Positions 8,585 through 18,508 of a stretch of 64,000 bases of DNA are shown here, in pieces. The position numbers were made by a program, and so were the translations under genes. The first letter of the stretch is position 1. Each line of letters starts with the position of its first letter. The notes beneath the pieces were generated by a model that was not told the DNA's origin, did no database searches, and was given only the letters and a program-made list of their open reading frames with translations. Source of the DNA: Ferrimonas balearica (GTDB lineage Bacteria > Pseudomonadota > Gammaproteobacteria > Enterobacterales > Shewanellaceae); the NCBI RefSeq assembly GCF_019802085.1, contig NZ_JAHVHV010000001.1:1154874-1218873 (forward strand). The letters run 5' to 3'.

Positions 8585-10018
8585 TCACAGCCTGGGTGTG
8601 GAGGTAAAGGAGAGCACGGCTTCGGCGGACAGCACCTGGGGCTGGCTGGCGGTCTTACGCTTCAGGCCCCGGGTCAGGCTGACCGCCTCCTCTCGTGATT
8701 CTCCCACCAAGTGATAGCCGCTGACCCGGTCGTAGCGGGCGCTGGGCAGCGCATTGTCCAGCGGGCGGTTACTGGCCACCACCTGCAGCATCTCGTAGCC
8801 AAAGGGCGGCTCCACCACGAACTCCCCCAGCAGCACCCATTTATTGGCCTGCTCCGGACCGATGTAGTGCTGGAAGCGGTGGGGGCCGGTTTCGTCATTC
8901 AGCTCCAACAGATAGCTGAGTTTGGCCGGCTCGCCGGTGTGGCCAAGCACATAGAAATAGCCCGAGCGGTTCAGCTTGACCATCAGTTGCACGGTTTCGC
9001 CTTCGGCAAACGCCAGGGCCCGGCTGCCCTTGTTGGTTTGCAAGTCCACGGTCAGGGCCGATGGCTCGATGTAACCGGCGTAGAGCAGGCGCTCAAAATC
9101 GGGGCTGGCCGGTTCAATGGCCAGGCCCTGGTAGGCGTCGCTGGAGAGGGTCACCAGCTGGGAGTGGACCACCTCGGCGCTGTCGGCGGAGATCAGGGTG
9201 TAGAGCAGATCCAGCCCCTGGCCGTTGGCCTGGTAGCTGCCCTGGTAGTGATAGCGTGCCTGGCTGGTGTCGCTCACCCGTTGCGGCCCCAGGGCCTGAC
9301 TCAGTTGGCTCGCCATTCGCTGGCCAAACTCCGTCACCTGTTGGGAGTGGGGGTAGAGCGGCGGACTGACCCAGATCCCCTGGTAGGCCTTAAGCTGGCC
9401 CGTCAGGGTTTCGGCGGCCACGACAAGGGAGGGCAGGGTACGTTGAAACGCCCGCCGCTTCTGGTCCAGTGTGGCGCGATGCGCGGCCAGGTTGGGCAAC
9501 ACCGCCGGTTCGGCGGAAAAGAAGTCGTGTACCACCCGGTACTGCTCCAGCTGTTGCTGTACGGTGAGCAGCTCCAGCAGGGTCTGGTATTGCCCCTCGG
9601 ACAGTGAGCCCTGCATCCGCTGCACCCCCGCCTCCAGGGTGTCATTGAGCTGGGCGATACGTCCGACATAAGCGGGAAGAACCTCATCGGGGTTCAAACT
9701 GCCGGTGCAACTGATCATCTGCTCACCCTGGTGGTAATCACACTGCTGACTCACGCCCATCAGGGGCAGGTTGGAGTGGGTCCGGGACTGCAGGGTAAAC
9801 AGCGAGACGCCATCGGAGTTTTGAAAGCTGTCCCCTTTGGACTCCACCTGAACGAAGATCTGTTTGCTGAGGGAGGCCAGCACCGCCTGCTCGGCGGCCG
9901 CTTTGCAGGCCTGCCGGCTGTCGTGGTGGCGGCATTCGGTTTGGCTTTCGGCCCAGAGCGTCGCCCCTTGAGCGGGCGCCATCAGGGCCAGAAGCAACGC
10001 AGCAACGGGGGATTTCAT
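8585..10018 (-). CDS. Exported protein with DUF4384-like C-terminal domain
   Basis: A 477-residue protein with an N-terminal signal peptide (MKSPVAALLLALMAPAQGA, cleavage after about residue 19), so it acts in the periplasm or outer membrane. The middle (about 100-230) is helical and Gln/Leu-rich. Residues about 330-370 (GETVQLMVKLNRSGYFYVLGH) look like the DUF4384 beta-sandwich, found in bacterial envelope proteins that often accompany Ser/Thr kinases or secretion systems. Four Cys near 29-38 and 92-104 could form disulfides. No partner gene is evident: its neighbours are an antiporter and metG. The function is not known. AAGGAGA precedes the ATG at good spacing. Confidence 0.7.
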   Translation of the reverse strand: MKSPVAALLLALMAPAQGATLWAESQTECRHHDSRQACKAAAEQAVLASLSKQIFVQVESKGDSFQNSDGVSLFTLQSRTHSNLPLMGVSQQCDYHQGEQMISCTGSLNPDEVLPAYVGRIAQLNDTLEAGVQRMQGSLSEGQYQTLLELLTVQQQLEQYRVVHDFFSAEPAVLPNLAAHRATLDQKRRAFQRTLPSLVVAAETLTGQLKAYQGIWVSPPLYPHSQQVTEFGQRMASQLSQALGPQRVSDTSQARYHYQGSYQANGQGLDLLYTLISADSAEVVHSQLVTLSSDAYQGLAIEPASPDFERLLYAGYIEPSALTVDLQTNKGSRALAFAEGETVQLMVKLNRSGYFYVLGHTGEPAKLSYLLELNDETGPHRFQHYIGPEQANKWVLLGEFVVEPPFGYEMLQVVASNRPLDNALPSARYDRVSGYHLVGESREEAVSLTRGLKRKTASQPQVLSAEAVLSFTSTPRL

Positions 10019-10104
10019 GCCGTCTCCTTGGCAATCAATAGGGGGGAGTCAGCTTCTGAGAGTAGGGAATATTCTTTTTCTGCTCAAGGACTAACCAGCT
10101 AGGA

Positions 10105-10132
10105 TAAAAAAACGGAGCCCGAGGGCTCCGTT
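10105..10132 (-). terminator. Terminator of metG
   Basis: On the minus strand a 10-bp stem (AACGGAGCCC 10111-10120 with GGGCTCCGTT 10123-10132) is followed by seven T (complement of 10106-10112). It lies 25 nt after the metG stop codon. Confidence 0.9.
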
Positions 10133-10156
10133 TCTGCTGTCCGTTGTGGCCAGGCG

Positions 10157-12211
10157 TTACATGATCCGCTGACCGGGCTTGGCGCCGCTGTCGGGGCTCA
10201 GGATGTGGATCTCCTCGCCACCGGGGCCAGCGGCCAGCACCATCCCTTCGGAGAGGCCGAACTTCATCTTGCGAGGGGCCAGGTTCGCCACCATGACAGT
10301 GAGGCGCCCCTCCAGATCTTCCGGCTGGTAGGCGGATTTGATGCCCGCGAAGACGTTGCGGGTCTCACCGCCCAAATCCAGGGTCAGCTGCAGCAGCTTA
10401 TTGGCCCCTTTGACGTGCTCGGCCTTGGCGATGCGGGCCACCCGCAGGTCCACCTTGGCAAACTCGTCGAAGCTGATGGTCTCGGCCACCGGCTCCTTCT
10501 CCAGCTCGTCGTTGTGCTCCAGCTCCAGGGCCGGGGCACTGACGGCCTGGTCGGCGGCAAGCTCGGCCTTGGTCTGCTCAATGATGGCGTCGATCTTGGC
10601 CGGCTCGATCCGCTGGATCAGGGCCTTGAACTTGTTGATGCCATGGCCGGTCAGCACGGTGTCCAGGCTGTCCCAGGTCAGTTCGGTGTTGAGGAAGGCC
10701 TCCACATCGGCCGCCATCTGGGGCAGCACCGGCTTGAGGTAGGTCATCAGCACCTTGAACAGGTGGATCCCCATGGAGCACACCTCGTGGGTTTTTTGCT
10801 CCATCCCCTCCTGCTTGGCCAACTGCCAGGGGGCCGCGTCGGCGATGTAGGCGTTGGCCTTGTCCGCCAGGGCCATGATCTCGCGGATCGCCTTGCCGAA
10901 TTCGCGGCCCTCGTACTGGGCGGCGATGCTCTCTTTGGCGGCCTGGAACTCCGCCAGCAACTCGGGCTGGTCGATGCCCTCGGCCAGCTTGCCGTCAAAG
11001 CGCTTGGCGATGAAGCCGGCGGTGCGGCTGGCGATGTTCACCAGTTTGCCCACCATGTCGGAGTTCACCCGCTGGGCGAAGTCCTCAAGGTTCAGGTCCA
11101 GATCGTCGATGCGATCGTTGAGCTTGGCCGCGTAGTAGTAGCGCAGGTATTCCGGGTGCAGATTGTCCAGGTAGGTGCGCGCCTTGATAAAGGTGCCGCG
11201 GGACTTGGACATCTTCTCGCCATTAACGGTGACGTAGCCGTGGGCGAAGACGTTGGTGGGCTTACGCAGATTGGCACCGTGCAGCATCGCCGGCCAGAAC
11301 AGGCTGTGGAAGTAGATGATGTCCTTGCCGATAAAGTGGTAGAGCTCGGCGTTGGAGTCGGCCTGCCAGTACTCGTCGAAGTTGAGGTCGTCGCGGCGAT
11401 CACACAGGTTCTTGAAACTGCCCATGTACCCGATGGGGGCGTCCAGCCAGACGTAGAAGAACTTCTCGCCGTTGGTGCCGGGGATCTCGAAGCCGAAGTA
11501 GGGCTTGTCGCGGGAGATGTCCCACTGCTGAAGCCCCTGCTCGAACCATTCCGCCAGCTTGTTGGCCATCTCGGACTGCAGGGCACCGGAGCGGGTCCAC
11601 TCCTCCAGCACACCCTTGAACTGGGGCAGATCGAAGAAGTAGTGCTCGGACTCTTTAAGAACCGGGGTGGCACCGGTGATCACCGACTTGGGCTCAATCA
11701 GCTCTGCCGGGCTGTAGGTGCTGCCGCAGCTTTCGCAGTTGTCGCCGTACTGGTCTTCGGTCTTGCACTTGGGGCAGGTGCCCTTAACGAAGCGGTCGGG
11801 CAGAAACATGCCTTTTTCCGGATCGTACAGCTGCTCGATGGTGCGAGTCTGGATGTAGCCGTTGTCTTTCAGGCGGGTGTAGATCTCGGACGCCAGCTCC
11901 CGGTTCTCGTCGGAATGGGTCGAGTGGTAGTTATCGAAATCGATGAGGAAATCGGCAAAGTCCGCTTTGTGCTCCTCGGCCACCTTGGCGATCATCGCCT
12001 CGGGGGTCATGCCCAGCTTCTGGGCGGTAAGCATGATCGGGGTGCCGTGGGTGTCGTCGGCACACACAAAGGTGCAATGGTGACCGCGTAATTTCTGGAA
12101 GCGTACCCAGATGTCCGCCTGGATGTGTTCCAGCATGTGACCCAGGTGAATCGACCCGTTTGCGTAGGGCAGGGCACAGGTCACCAACATTTTTCTGCTT
12201 TCGGTTGCCAT
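10157..12211 (-). CDS. metG: Methionyl-tRNA synthetase
   Basis: A 684-residue class I synthetase that charges both initiator and elongator tRNA-Met in the cytoplasm. The HIGH motif appears as H22-L-G-H25 in [13 protein letters not shown] zinc knuckle follows ([18 protein letters not shown], about 145-162), and KMSKSRGTF (about 333-341) is the second ATP motif. After the anticodon-binding helical domain a C-terminal tRNA-binding OB-fold module starts near residue 580 ([20 protein letters not shown]). This is the dimeric long form, as in E. coli (677 residues). It is divergent from mrp with 158 bp between the starts, the usual gammaproteobacterial arrangement. It is also relevant to the five initiator tRNA genes at 50907-51497. 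Confidence 0.97.
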   Translation of the reverse strand: MATESRKMLVTCALPYANGSIHLGHMLEHIQADIWVRFQKLRGHHCTFVCADDTHGTPIMLTAQKLGMTPEAMIAKVAEEHKADFADFLIDFDNYHSTHSDENRELASEIYTRLKDNGYIQTRTIEQLYDPEKGMFLPDRFVKGTCPKCKTEDQYGDNCESCGSTYSPAELIEPKSVITGATPVLKESEHYFFDLPQFKGVLEEWTRSGALQSEMANKLAEWFEQGLQQWDISRDKPYFGFEIPGTNGEKFFYVWLDAPIGYMGSFKNLCDRRDDLNFDEYWQADSNAELYHFIGKDIIYFHSLFWPAMLHGANLRKPTNVFAHGYVTVNGEKMSKSRGTFIKARTYLDNLHPEYLRYYYAAKLNDRIDDLDLNLEDFAQRVNSDMVGKLVNIASRTAGFIAKRFDGKLAEGIDQPELLAEFQAAKESIAAQYEGREFGKAIREIMALADKANAYIADAAPWQLAKQEGMEQKTHEVCSMGIHLFKVLMTYLKPVLPQMAADVEAFLNTELTWDSLDTVLTGHGINKFKALIQRIEPAKIDAIIEQTKAELAADQAVSAPALELEHNDELEKEPVAETISFDEFAKVDLRVARIAKAEHVKGANKLLQLTLDLGGETRNVFAGIKSAYQPEDLEGRLTVMVANLAPRKMKFGLSEGMVLAAGPGGEEIHILSPDSGAKPGQRIM

Positions 12212-12369
12212 CGTCTCTCGATATCTGTTCGGACTGCTACAAAGGAGCCAAGTCTAACCGAAGGGAGGGGGTTTTTCACCCACAGGGCAAGCCTTTGACT
12301 GCTTTGTGGTCATACCTTCACAGGCGGTTCTGGTACACTGTGGGCAATTGCCAGAACAGGAGCCCGCCA

Positions 12370-13482
12370 GTGAGCGATCAAGCCATCCGCAACGCCCTTC
12401 CCGAACCCCTCTCCACCGAGGTGTTGGCCCGCCTGGAGCAGCACCAGGATCCCCTGTTGGAGCAGGGTCTGGTCAGTGCCGGCATCGTCCGCCACCTGGC
12501 GATGGAGGGTCGCTGCCTTCAGCTCGGCCTGGCGTTTCCCTACCCCTGTAAGAGCCAGTACCGTGACCTGGTGATGACCCTCACCCAGAAGCTGTCGGAT
12601 CTGGAAGCGGTGGACGAGGTGGAGTGCGAGATCGGACTGGCGGTTCCGGCCATCAGTGCCAGCTCCGTGCCCGCCATTCCCAACGTACGCAACGTCATCG
12701 CCGTGGCCTCCGGCAAGGGTGGGGTGGGCAAGTCCACCACCGCCATCAACCTGGCCCTGGCGCTGTCCGACGAAGGGGCCCGAGTGGGGGTGTTGGATGC
12801 GGACATCTACGGCCCCTCGGTGCCCATCATGCTGGGGGTGACCGATTTCCGTCCGGTGAGCTACGACGGTAATACGATGGCGCCCGCCTTTGCCCACGGG
12901 GTAGCGGCCATGTCCATTGGCTTTATGGTGACCGAAGACAACGCCGCGGCTTGGCGTGGCCCCATGGCCGCCGGTGCCCTGGTGCAGCTGATCAACGAAA
13001 CCCAGTGGCCGGAGCTCGACTACCTGGTGATCGACATGCCGCCGGGCACCGGTGACATCCAGCTGACCCTGTCCCAGAAGGTGCCGGTTTCCGGTGCGGT
13101 GATCGTCACCACGCCCCAGGAGATCGCCACCAGTGACGCCCGCAAGGGGATCACCCTGTTCAACAAGGTCAACATCCCGGTACTGGGCATCGTGGAGAAC
13201 ATGAGTTACCACATCTGCGGTCAGTGCGGCAGCAAGGAGCACCCCTTCGGTACCGGCGGTGGTGCCGAGACCGCTGAGCGCTACAAGGTGCCGCTGCTGG
13301 GGGACTTGCCGCTGAACCTCTCCATCCGGGAGCACGTGGACTCCGGCTCCCCCAGTGTGGTGGCGGAACCGGACGGGGCCATCGCCGACGCCTACCGGGG
13401 CATCGCCCGGCGAGCCGCCGCGGCCCTGGTCAGCCGGTCCGAGCCGGAGCCCTCCCTGGCCATTGAGATCACCAGCGACTGA
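12370..13482 (+). CDS. mrp: Mrp/ApbC iron-sulfur carrier ATPase
   Basis: A 370-residue P-loop protein from GTG 12370, chosen because CAGGAG (12357-12362) lies 7 nt upstream and the upstream extension of the open frame overlaps the metG leader. An N-terminal MIP18/DUF59-type domain (about 1-95) is followed by the deviant Walker A GKGGVGKST (about 115-123), DADIYGPS, and VIDMPPGTGD. A CxxC (HICGQCGS, about 278-285) provides the cluster-binding cysteines at the dimer interface. In relatives it carries and transfers [4Fe-4S] clusters to apoproteins. It is divergent from metG, and udk follows after 48 nt. Confidence 0.93.
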   Translation: MSDQAIRNALPEPLSTEVLARLEQHQDPLLEQGLVSAGIVRHLAMEGRCLQLGLAFPYPCKSQYRDLVMTLTQKLSDLEAVDEVECEIGLAVPAISASSVPAIPNVRNVIAVASGKGGVGKSTTAINLALALSDEGARVGVLDADIYGPSVPIMLGVTDFRPVSYDGNTMAPAFAHGVAAMSIGFMVTEDNAAAWRGPMAAGALVQLINETQWPELDYLVIDMPPGTGDIQLTLSQKVPVSGAVIVTTPQEIATSDARKGITLFNKVNIPVLGIVENMSYHICGQCGSKEHPFGTGGGAETAERYKVPLLGDLPLNLSIREHVDSGSPSVVAEPDGAIADAYRGIARRAAAALVSRSEPEPSLAIEITSD

Positions 13483-13530
13483 TGCGGTCGACGTCCATAA
13501 TGAGTTATTCCAGTGTCGAGAACTGAATCC

Positions 13531-14175
13531 ATGTCCAGCCAAGCCCAGTGTGTCATCATCGGAATCGCCGGCGCCTCCGCCTCAGGCAAGAGCCTGATCG
13601 CCCGCACCATCTACGAAGAGTTGCGGCGCGACCTGGGGACCGATCAAATCGAGGTGATCAACGAGGACGCCTACTACAAGGACCAGTCCCAACTGACCAT
13701 GGAGGAGCGGGTCAAGACCAACTACGACCACCCCCAGGCGCTGGATCACGCCCTGCTGCTGGAGCACCTGATCCAGCTCAAGGCAGGCCAGAGCGTTGAG
13801 GTCCCCACCTACAGCTATTCCGAACACACCCGGATGGCCGATACCCTCTGTGTCACCCCTAAGAAGGTGATCATCCTGGAGGGGATCCTGCTGCTGACCG
13901 ACGCCAAACTGCGGGAGCAGATGCACGCCTCCATCTTTATGGACACGCCCCTGGACATCTGCCTGATGCGCCGCTTGGTGCGGGATGTGGAGGAGCGGGG
14001 CCGTACCATGGAGTCGGTACTCAAGCAGTACACCCACACGGTGCGCCCCATGTTCATGCAGTTTATCGACCCTTCCAAGCAGCACGCGGACATCATTGTT
14101 CCCCGGGGTGGTAAGAACCGCATCGCCATTGATATCCTCAAGGCCAAGATCCGCCAGCTGCTGCATGGCGAATAA
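13531..14175 (+). CDS. udk: Uridine kinase
   Basis: A 214-residue pyrimidine-salvage kinase that phosphorylates uridine and cytidine with GTP or ATP. The P-loop is GASASGKS (about 14-21); [21 protein letters not shown] and [17 protein letters not shown] are strongly conserved stretches, and the C terminus [17 protein letters not shown] matches E. coli Udk closely. I use ATG 13531, which gives the family N terminus ([14 protein letters not shown]); a GTG 18 nt upstream is less likely. dcd begins 31 nt after the stop, as in E. coli and Shewanella, joining two pyrimidine nucleotide genes. Confidence 0.96.
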   Translation: MSSQAQCVIIGIAGASASGKSLIARTIYEELRRDLGTDQIEVINEDAYYKDQSQLTMEERVKTNYDHPQALDHALLLEHLIQLKAGQSVEVPTYSYSEHTRMADTLCVTPKKVIILEGILLLTDAKLREQMHASIFMDTPLDICLMRRLVRDVEERGRTMESVLKQYTHTVRPMFMQFIDPSKQHADIIVPRGGKNRIAIDILKAKIRQLLHGE

Positions 14176-14206
14176 AATAACGATAACAACCGATTGGGAC
14201 TGAAGG

Positions 14207-14791
14207 ATGCGCCTTAACGACATCGAAATCGAACAGTACCTGGACGAGGAGCGGATCGTCATCGAACCGCGCCCCGCCACCGACAAGATCAGCGGCGTCA
14301 GCGTCGACGTCTGCCTGGGCAACCGTTTCCGGGTGTTCCAGGACCACACCGCTCCCTACATCGATCTTTCCGGCCCCCGGGAAGAGGTGCAGCGGGCGCT
14401 GGAAACCGTGATGAGCGACGAGCTGGTGATCGCCGATGGCGAGGCCTTCTTCCTCCATCCCGGCGAACTGGCCCTGGCGGTGACCCATGAGTCGGTGACC
14501 CTGCCGGCGGATGTGGTGGGCTGGCTGGACGGCCGCTCCTCCCTGGCCCGGCTGGGGCTGATGGTCCACGTGACCGCCCACCGAATCGATCCCGGCTGGT
14601 CCGGGCAGATCGTGCTGGAGTTTTTCAACAGCGGTAAACTGCCTCTGGCTCTGCGCCCGGGTATGCCCATCGGTGCACTGAACTTTGAGCGCCTCTCCGG
14701 CCCATGCGCGCGGCCCTACAACCAGCGCCAGGACGCCAAGTACAAGGATCAGACCGGCGCGGTCGCCAGCCGGATCAGCCAGGACGGATGA
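14207..14791 (+). CDS. dcd: dCTP deaminase
   Basis: A 194-residue enzyme that deaminates dCTP to dUTP, the main source of dUMP for thymidylate synthesis in enteric-type bacteria. [23 protein letters not shown] is the family N terminus. [11 protein letters not shown] and [19 protein letters not shown] (about 110-147) carry the active-site Arg, Ser and Glu residues. The C-terminal [20 protein letters not shown] closes over the nucleotide. Length is normal (193 in E. coli). Its stop overlaps the pabC ATG by 4 nt (ATGA), indicating translational coupling. Confidence 0.97.
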   Translation: MRLNDIEIEQYLDEERIVIEPRPATDKISGVSVDVCLGNRFRVFQDHTAPYIDLSGPREEVQRALETVMSDELVIADGEAFFLHPGELALAVTHESVTLPADVVGWLDGRSSLARLGLMVHVTAHRIDPGWSGQIVLEFFNSGKLPLALRPGMPIGALNFERLSGPCARPYNQRQDAKYKDQTGAVASRISQDG

Positions 14792-15600
14792 AGTTTTGGC
14801 TCGACGGTGAACCCACCGAGGCCCTGCCTGCCGACGACCGGGGATTGGCCCTCGGTGATGGCCATTTCACCACCATGCTGGTCAAGCAGGGTCGGGTCGT
14901 CCTCTGGTCCCTTCACCAGGCGCGTCTGGCCAAGGCCAACGCTCGTATGGGGCTTACGGACCCGGACTGGGCGCTGCTGGCCCAGGAGATCGAGGCGGTC
15001 GCTTCGGACCAAGAGCTGGCGGTGCTGCGTCTGACCCTGACTCGGGGCAGCAGCGGCCGAGGTTACCAGGGCCAGTGGGGCGCGCAGCCCCGTCGCCTGA
15101 TGACCCTCTCCGAATTTCCCCACCACTACCGACAATGGCAAACCCAGGGCATTGCTGCCGCCGTGGCGCACACCCGATTGGCCACCGGCGGACCCTTGGC
15201 GGGTCTGAAAACCCTGGGCCGTCTCGAGCAGGTGCTGCTCAAACGTGAAGCCGAGCAACGGGGCCTGGATGAGCTGCTGGTGTGTGATGCGCAGGGCAAT
15301 CTGGTGGAGGCCACAGCCGGCAACCTGTTCCTGGTGACGGAGCAGGGGGTCTGGACCCCCGCGCTCAACCGATGCGGAGTGGCGGGCGTGATGCGAGAGC
15401 GGGTGATGGCAACCCTGACCGAGATGGGGCACCCTGTCCGGGAGACCGATATCCCCCGGAGCACCCTGAAACAGGTACGCGAAGCCTTTGTGACCAATGC
15501 GCTGATGGGGGTGGTCCCCTTGAGCCGTATCGACGATATTGAATTACCCCGCCGCAGCGTGGCGGATGCACTACTGGAGACACTGGATCTATGGCGTTAA
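14788..15600 (+). CDS. pabC: Aminodeoxychorismate lyase
   Basis: A 270-residue PLP enzyme of fold type IV that releases pyruvate from 4-amino-4-deoxychorismate to give p-aminobenzoate for folate. The ATG at 14788 sits in an ATGA overlap with dcd and gives the family start [30 protein letters not shown]. The Schiff-base lysine is expected in the [19 protein letters not shown] segment (about residue 138), and [23 protein letters not shown] is the conserved cofactor pocket. It overlaps mltG by 10 nt; pabC-mltG-tmk-holB is a widely conserved order. Confidence 0.94.
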   Translation: MKFWLDGEPTEALPADDRGLALGDGHFTTMLVKQGRVVLWSLHQARLAKANARMGLTDPDWALLAQEIEAVASDQELAVLRLTLTRGSSGRGYQGQWGAQPRRLMTLSEFPHHYRQWQTQGIAAAVAHTRLATGGPLAGLKTLGRLEQVLLKREAEQRGLDELLVCDAQGNLVEATAGNLFLVTEQGVWTPALNRCGVAGVMRERVMATLTEMGHPVRETDIPRSTLKQVREAFVTNALMGVVPLSRIDDIELPRRSVADALLETLDLWR

Positions 15601-16604
15601 AGCGCTGGATGAAGGGCCTGTTGCTGGCGGGCAGCCTTATGATCACCGCGGCACTGGCAGCGGTCCTCTTTGCCTGGCACCAGGCTAACGCGGTGTTGGA
15701 TGCGCCCCTGGCGCTCGACGAACCGGTGGAGATCACCGTGGACAGCGGACAAAGCGCCCGGGCCTTGTTGCGACAGTGGCAGGCACAGGGCTGGGTGGGC
15801 GACGAGTTGTGGCTGAAGCTGGGCCTGAAGCTTCGGCCGGAGCTGGCCGCCATCAAGACCGGCACCTACGACCTGGGCCCGGAGCTGACCGTCGCCGAGG
15901 CCCTGGCGCGCCTGGTGGAGGGCGCCGAGAAGCAGTTTCAGATCACCCTGGTGGAGGGCGGCACGGCGGCTCAGTGGCTGGCCCAGGTGCAGGCTCACCC
16001 CCGGGTTGAGGTCACGCTGGAGGACGTGGTGGCCCTGGATCTGGCTCTGGGGCTGGAGGATCAGCCCTCCGAAGGCTGGCTCTACCCGGACACCTACGCC
16101 TTTGTCGACGGCACCACCGATCTGGCGTTGTTGAGCCGGGCCTACCAGCGCATGGTGACGGCGGTCGAACAGGTATGGGACGAGCGTCAGTCTGAGCTGC
16201 CCATCAGCACCCCCTACGAGATGCTGATCCTGGCCTCCATCATCGAAAAGGAGACCGGTCAGCCCCAGGAGCGCGGCCTGGTCAGTTCGGTGTTCGTCAA
16301 TCGCCTGAACAAGGGGATGCGCCTGCAGACGGATCCTACGGTGATCTACGGGGTGGGGGAGGACTACCAGGGGCGGATCACCCGCAAGCACCTCAACACC
16401 TGGACCCCTTACAACACCTATCGGATCCACGGTCTGCCGCCGACCCCCATCGCCAACCCTTCGTTGGCGTCGCTGCAAGCGGCGGTCAATCCCGATGAGT
16501 CCGACTACCTCTACTTTGTCTCCAAGGGCAACGGCACACACCAGTTCTCCCGGACCCTGCGGGAGCACAACAACGCCGTTAACCGCTACATTCGAAACCA
16601 GTAA
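15591..16604 (+). CDS. mltG: Endolytic murein transglycosylase
   Basis: A 337-residue inner-membrane protein with one N-terminal membrane segment (about 9-30, GLLLAGSLMITAALAAVLFAWH) and a large periplasmic part. It cleaves nascent glycan strands and is thought to set their length. A LysM-like region precedes the YceG catalytic domain, where ILASIIEKETG contains the catalytic Glu (about residue 219) and VFVNRLNKGMRLQTDPTVIYG and YNTYRIHGLPPTPIANP are signature stretches. The ATG lies inside the end of pabC. tmk begins 3 nt after its stop. Confidence 0.95.
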   Translation: MALKRWMKGLLLAGSLMITAALAAVLFAWHQANAVLDAPLALDEPVEITVDSGQSARALLRQWQAQGWVGDELWLKLGLKLRPELAAIKTGTYDLGPELTVAEALARLVEGAEKQFQITLVEGGTAAQWLAQVQAHPRVEVTLEDVVALDLALGLEDQPSEGWLYPDTYAFVDGTTDLALLSRAYQRMVTAVEQVWDERQSELPISTPYEMLILASIIEKETGQPQERGLVSSVFVNRLNKGMRLQTDPTVIYGVGEDYQGRITRKHLNTWTPYNTYRIHGLPPTPIANPSLASLQAAVNPDESDYLYFVSKGNGTHQFSRTLREHNNAVNRYIRNQ

Positions 16605-16607
16605 TCC

Positions 16608-17231
16608 ATGGCAGAACAAGGCAAATTCATTGTAATCGAGGGCCTGGAAGGGGCCGGCAAAAGCACCGCCATCGAGGTGGTCGACCGCTACCTGGCCGAG
16701 CGTTTCCCCTCCACGGAGATCGTCCACACTCGGGAGCCCGGTGGCACGCCGCTGGCGGAGGAGATCCGCGACATCTGGAAGCGTCCCCGAGAGGAGGCGA
16801 TGGCGCCGATGACGGAGCTGTTGATGGTGTACGCCTGCCGAGCCCAGTTGGTGGAGACGGTGATCAAGCCGGCCTTGGCCCGCGGCGCCATCGTAGTGGG
16901 CGATCGTCACGATCTGTCCAGCCAGGCCTACCAGGGCGGTGGCCGGTCGCTGGCGGAGCCGGTGGCCAAACTCTCGGCCCTGACCTTGGACGGCTTTTCC
17001 CCGGATCTCACCCTCTACCTGGACATTGACCCGGAGCTGGGCCTCAGCCGGGCCCGTGCCCGGGGCGCGCTGGATCGCATCGAGCTAGAGCAGCTGTCGT
17101 TTTTCGAGCGCGCCCGTGAAGCCTATCTGTCGGCCGCCCATCAGGACGCCAGCATCGTCACCATCGATGCCGGCCAGCCCATGGCGCAGGTCCACGCGGA
17201 TCTGCGCCGCGCCCTGGACAGTGCCCTATGA
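16608..17231 (+). CDS. tmk: Thymidylate kinase
   Basis: A 207-residue kinase that converts dTMP to dTDP, essential for DNA synthesis. The P-loop is [10 protein letters not shown] (about 10-19); the DR(H/S) motif appears as [17 protein letters not shown] and the LID region is Arg-rich ([12 protein letters not shown]). [14 protein letters not shown] is a further family signature. It is tightly packed between mltG (3 nt) and holB (4-nt ATGA overlap), so all are translated from one message. Confidence 0.96.
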   Translation: MAEQGKFIVIEGLEGAGKSTAIEVVDRYLAERFPSTEIVHTREPGGTPLAEEIRDIWKRPREEAMAPMTELLMVYACRAQLVETVIKPALARGAIVVGDRHDLSSQAYQGGGRSLAEPVAKLSALTLDGFSPDLTLYLDIDPELGLSRARARGALDRIELEQLSFFERAREAYLSAAHQDASIVTIDAGQPMAQVHADLRRALDSAL

Positions 17232-18148
17232 CGGCACTACTGCCCTGGCTTCAACCGGTTGCCGAGCGCTGGCTGGCCCAGCGCCAGCAACAGCGGCTGG
17301 GGCACGCCCTGTTACTGCAGGGGCCGCCCGGCGTGGGCAAAGGGGAGATGGCTCGCTGGATCGCCGAACAACTGCTCTGTGACCTGTGCAAGGGCTGTGG
17401 GCAGTGCAAAAGCTGCCTGCTGCTGGCGGCGGGGCATCACCCGGATCTGTACCAGCTGGCCCCGGAGGGGCAGCAGATCAAAGTGGAGTCGGTGCGCCAG
17501 CTGATTGGCCAACTGACCGGCACGGCGCACCAGGGGGGCGCACGGGTGGCGATCCTCCAGCAGGCGGAGCGGATGAACACCGCCTCCGCCAACGCGCTGC
17601 TTAAAACCCTGGAGGAGCCGGCCCCCGGGGTGTACCTCATCCTGGTGTCCGATGGGGCGCAGCCTCTGTTGCCCACCATCGTCAGTCGGTGTCAGCGCCT
17701 GGTGGTGAGCATGCCCAGTCCCGATGTTCTGGCGGCGTATCTCGGATCCCTTGGCGATAAACTGGGGGATTGGCCCTACTGGCCGCGGATCCTGGGAGGG
17801 CCCCTGGCGTTGAAGGCGGCGTTGGAGAGTGACGGCCTCAGTGAGGCCCGGGCGCTGCGTGAGGCCTGGCAGGAAAGCCTGTCGGCAGGGCTTGTGAGTC
17901 CGCGGCTGACTCAAGTGGCGCAAGAACAGGCTGCACTGGCACTCAAGGTGTTGTATTTTGAGTTATTATCTCAGTGTGGGTCGCAACCGGAGCGCACCGC
18001 CTGGCTCTATTCCATGCTGACCCAGGTTGCCCAACAGCAGCGCTGGCTGGACCGTCAAAGCGGCATCAACTTGACCGCGACCTTCCAGCAACTGATAGTG
18101 GACTATCAACATCGAGCCCAGGAGGGGGCAGCGCCACACCATGGTTAA
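17228..18148 (+). CDS. holB: DNA polymerase III delta-prime subunit
   Basis: A 306-residue clamp-loader subunit that works with DnaX and HolA to open the beta clamp. The AAA+ Walker A region reads [13 protein letters not shown] (about 31-43). A zinc module with four Cys follows ([13 protein letters not shown], about 52-64), and the delta-prime sensor-type sequence [18 protein letters not shown] is visible near residue 122. VSRCQRL is the SRC motif that supplies an arginine finger to the neighbouring subunit. The ATG overlaps the tmk stop (ATGA); the 3' end overlaps pilZ by 8 nt. Confidence 0.94.
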   Translation: MTALLPWLQPVAERWLAQRQQQRLGHALLLQGPPGVGKGEMARWIAEQLLCDLCKGCGQCKSCLLLAAGHHPDLYQLAPEGQQIKVESVRQLIGQLTGTAHQGGARVAILQQAERMNTASANALLKTLEEPAPGVYLILVSDGAQPLLPTIVSRCQRLVVSMPSPDVLAAYLGSLGDKLGDWPYWPRILGGPLALKAALESDGLSEARALREAWQESLSAGLVSPRLTQVAQEQAALALKVLYFELLSQCGSQPERTAWLYSMLTQVAQQQRWLDRQSGINLTATFQQLIVDYQHRAQEGAAPHHG

Positions 18149-18467
18149 TCTCGAAGCCCAGTTCGATACCCTGGCCCAGCTCTACCGAGCTTACATGCCG
18201 TTTGTTCGCCACGGTGGGCTGTTTTTCGTCTCCAGTCGCGAATATCAGATGGGGGACACCATTGAAGCTCGCTATCGGTTGCCCGAGAGCGAGCAGTGGT
18301 ACGAGTTCAGTGGCCAGGTGGTCTGGATCAACCCGCTGGGTTCCCAGGGGGGCCGGCCGCCGGGTGTAGGGCTGGCATTTGGTGAAGAGCAAAACCCCCA
18401 CAAGCCCCGCATCGAGCAGCTGCTGGCCGATCAGCTCGGCTCCAATCAATTGACCTCGACCATGTAG
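18141..18467 (+). CDS. pilZ: Type IV pilus PilZ-domain protein
   Basis: A 108-residue single-domain protein closely resembling PilZ of type IV pilus systems: LYRAYMPFVRHGGLFFVSSREYQMGD, then GQVVWINP and GGRPPGVGLAF. The RxxxR and D/NxSxxG motifs needed for cyclic-di-GMP binding are absent, as in the founding PilZ, which instead contacts the PilB ATPase and FimX-type proteins. So a role in pilus assembly is more likely than nucleotide sensing. It is the usual neighbour of holB and tatD, overlapping holB by 8 nt. Confidence 0.88.
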   Translation: MVNLEAQFDTLAQLYRAYMPFVRHGGLFFVSSREYQMGDTIEARYRLPESEQWYEFSGQVVWINPLGSQGGRPPGVGLAFGEEQNPHKPRIEQLLADQLGSNQLTSTM

Positions 18468-18508
18468 GCCGTTACCCTTTCGGCCCGTTTCGAAAGTGGA
18501 CCCCTGCT

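Noticed and set aside
12160..12369. N-terminal extension of mrp
   Set aside because: It overlaps the metG coding start and leader, while GTG 12370 has a good ribosome-binding site and gives the normal family length.
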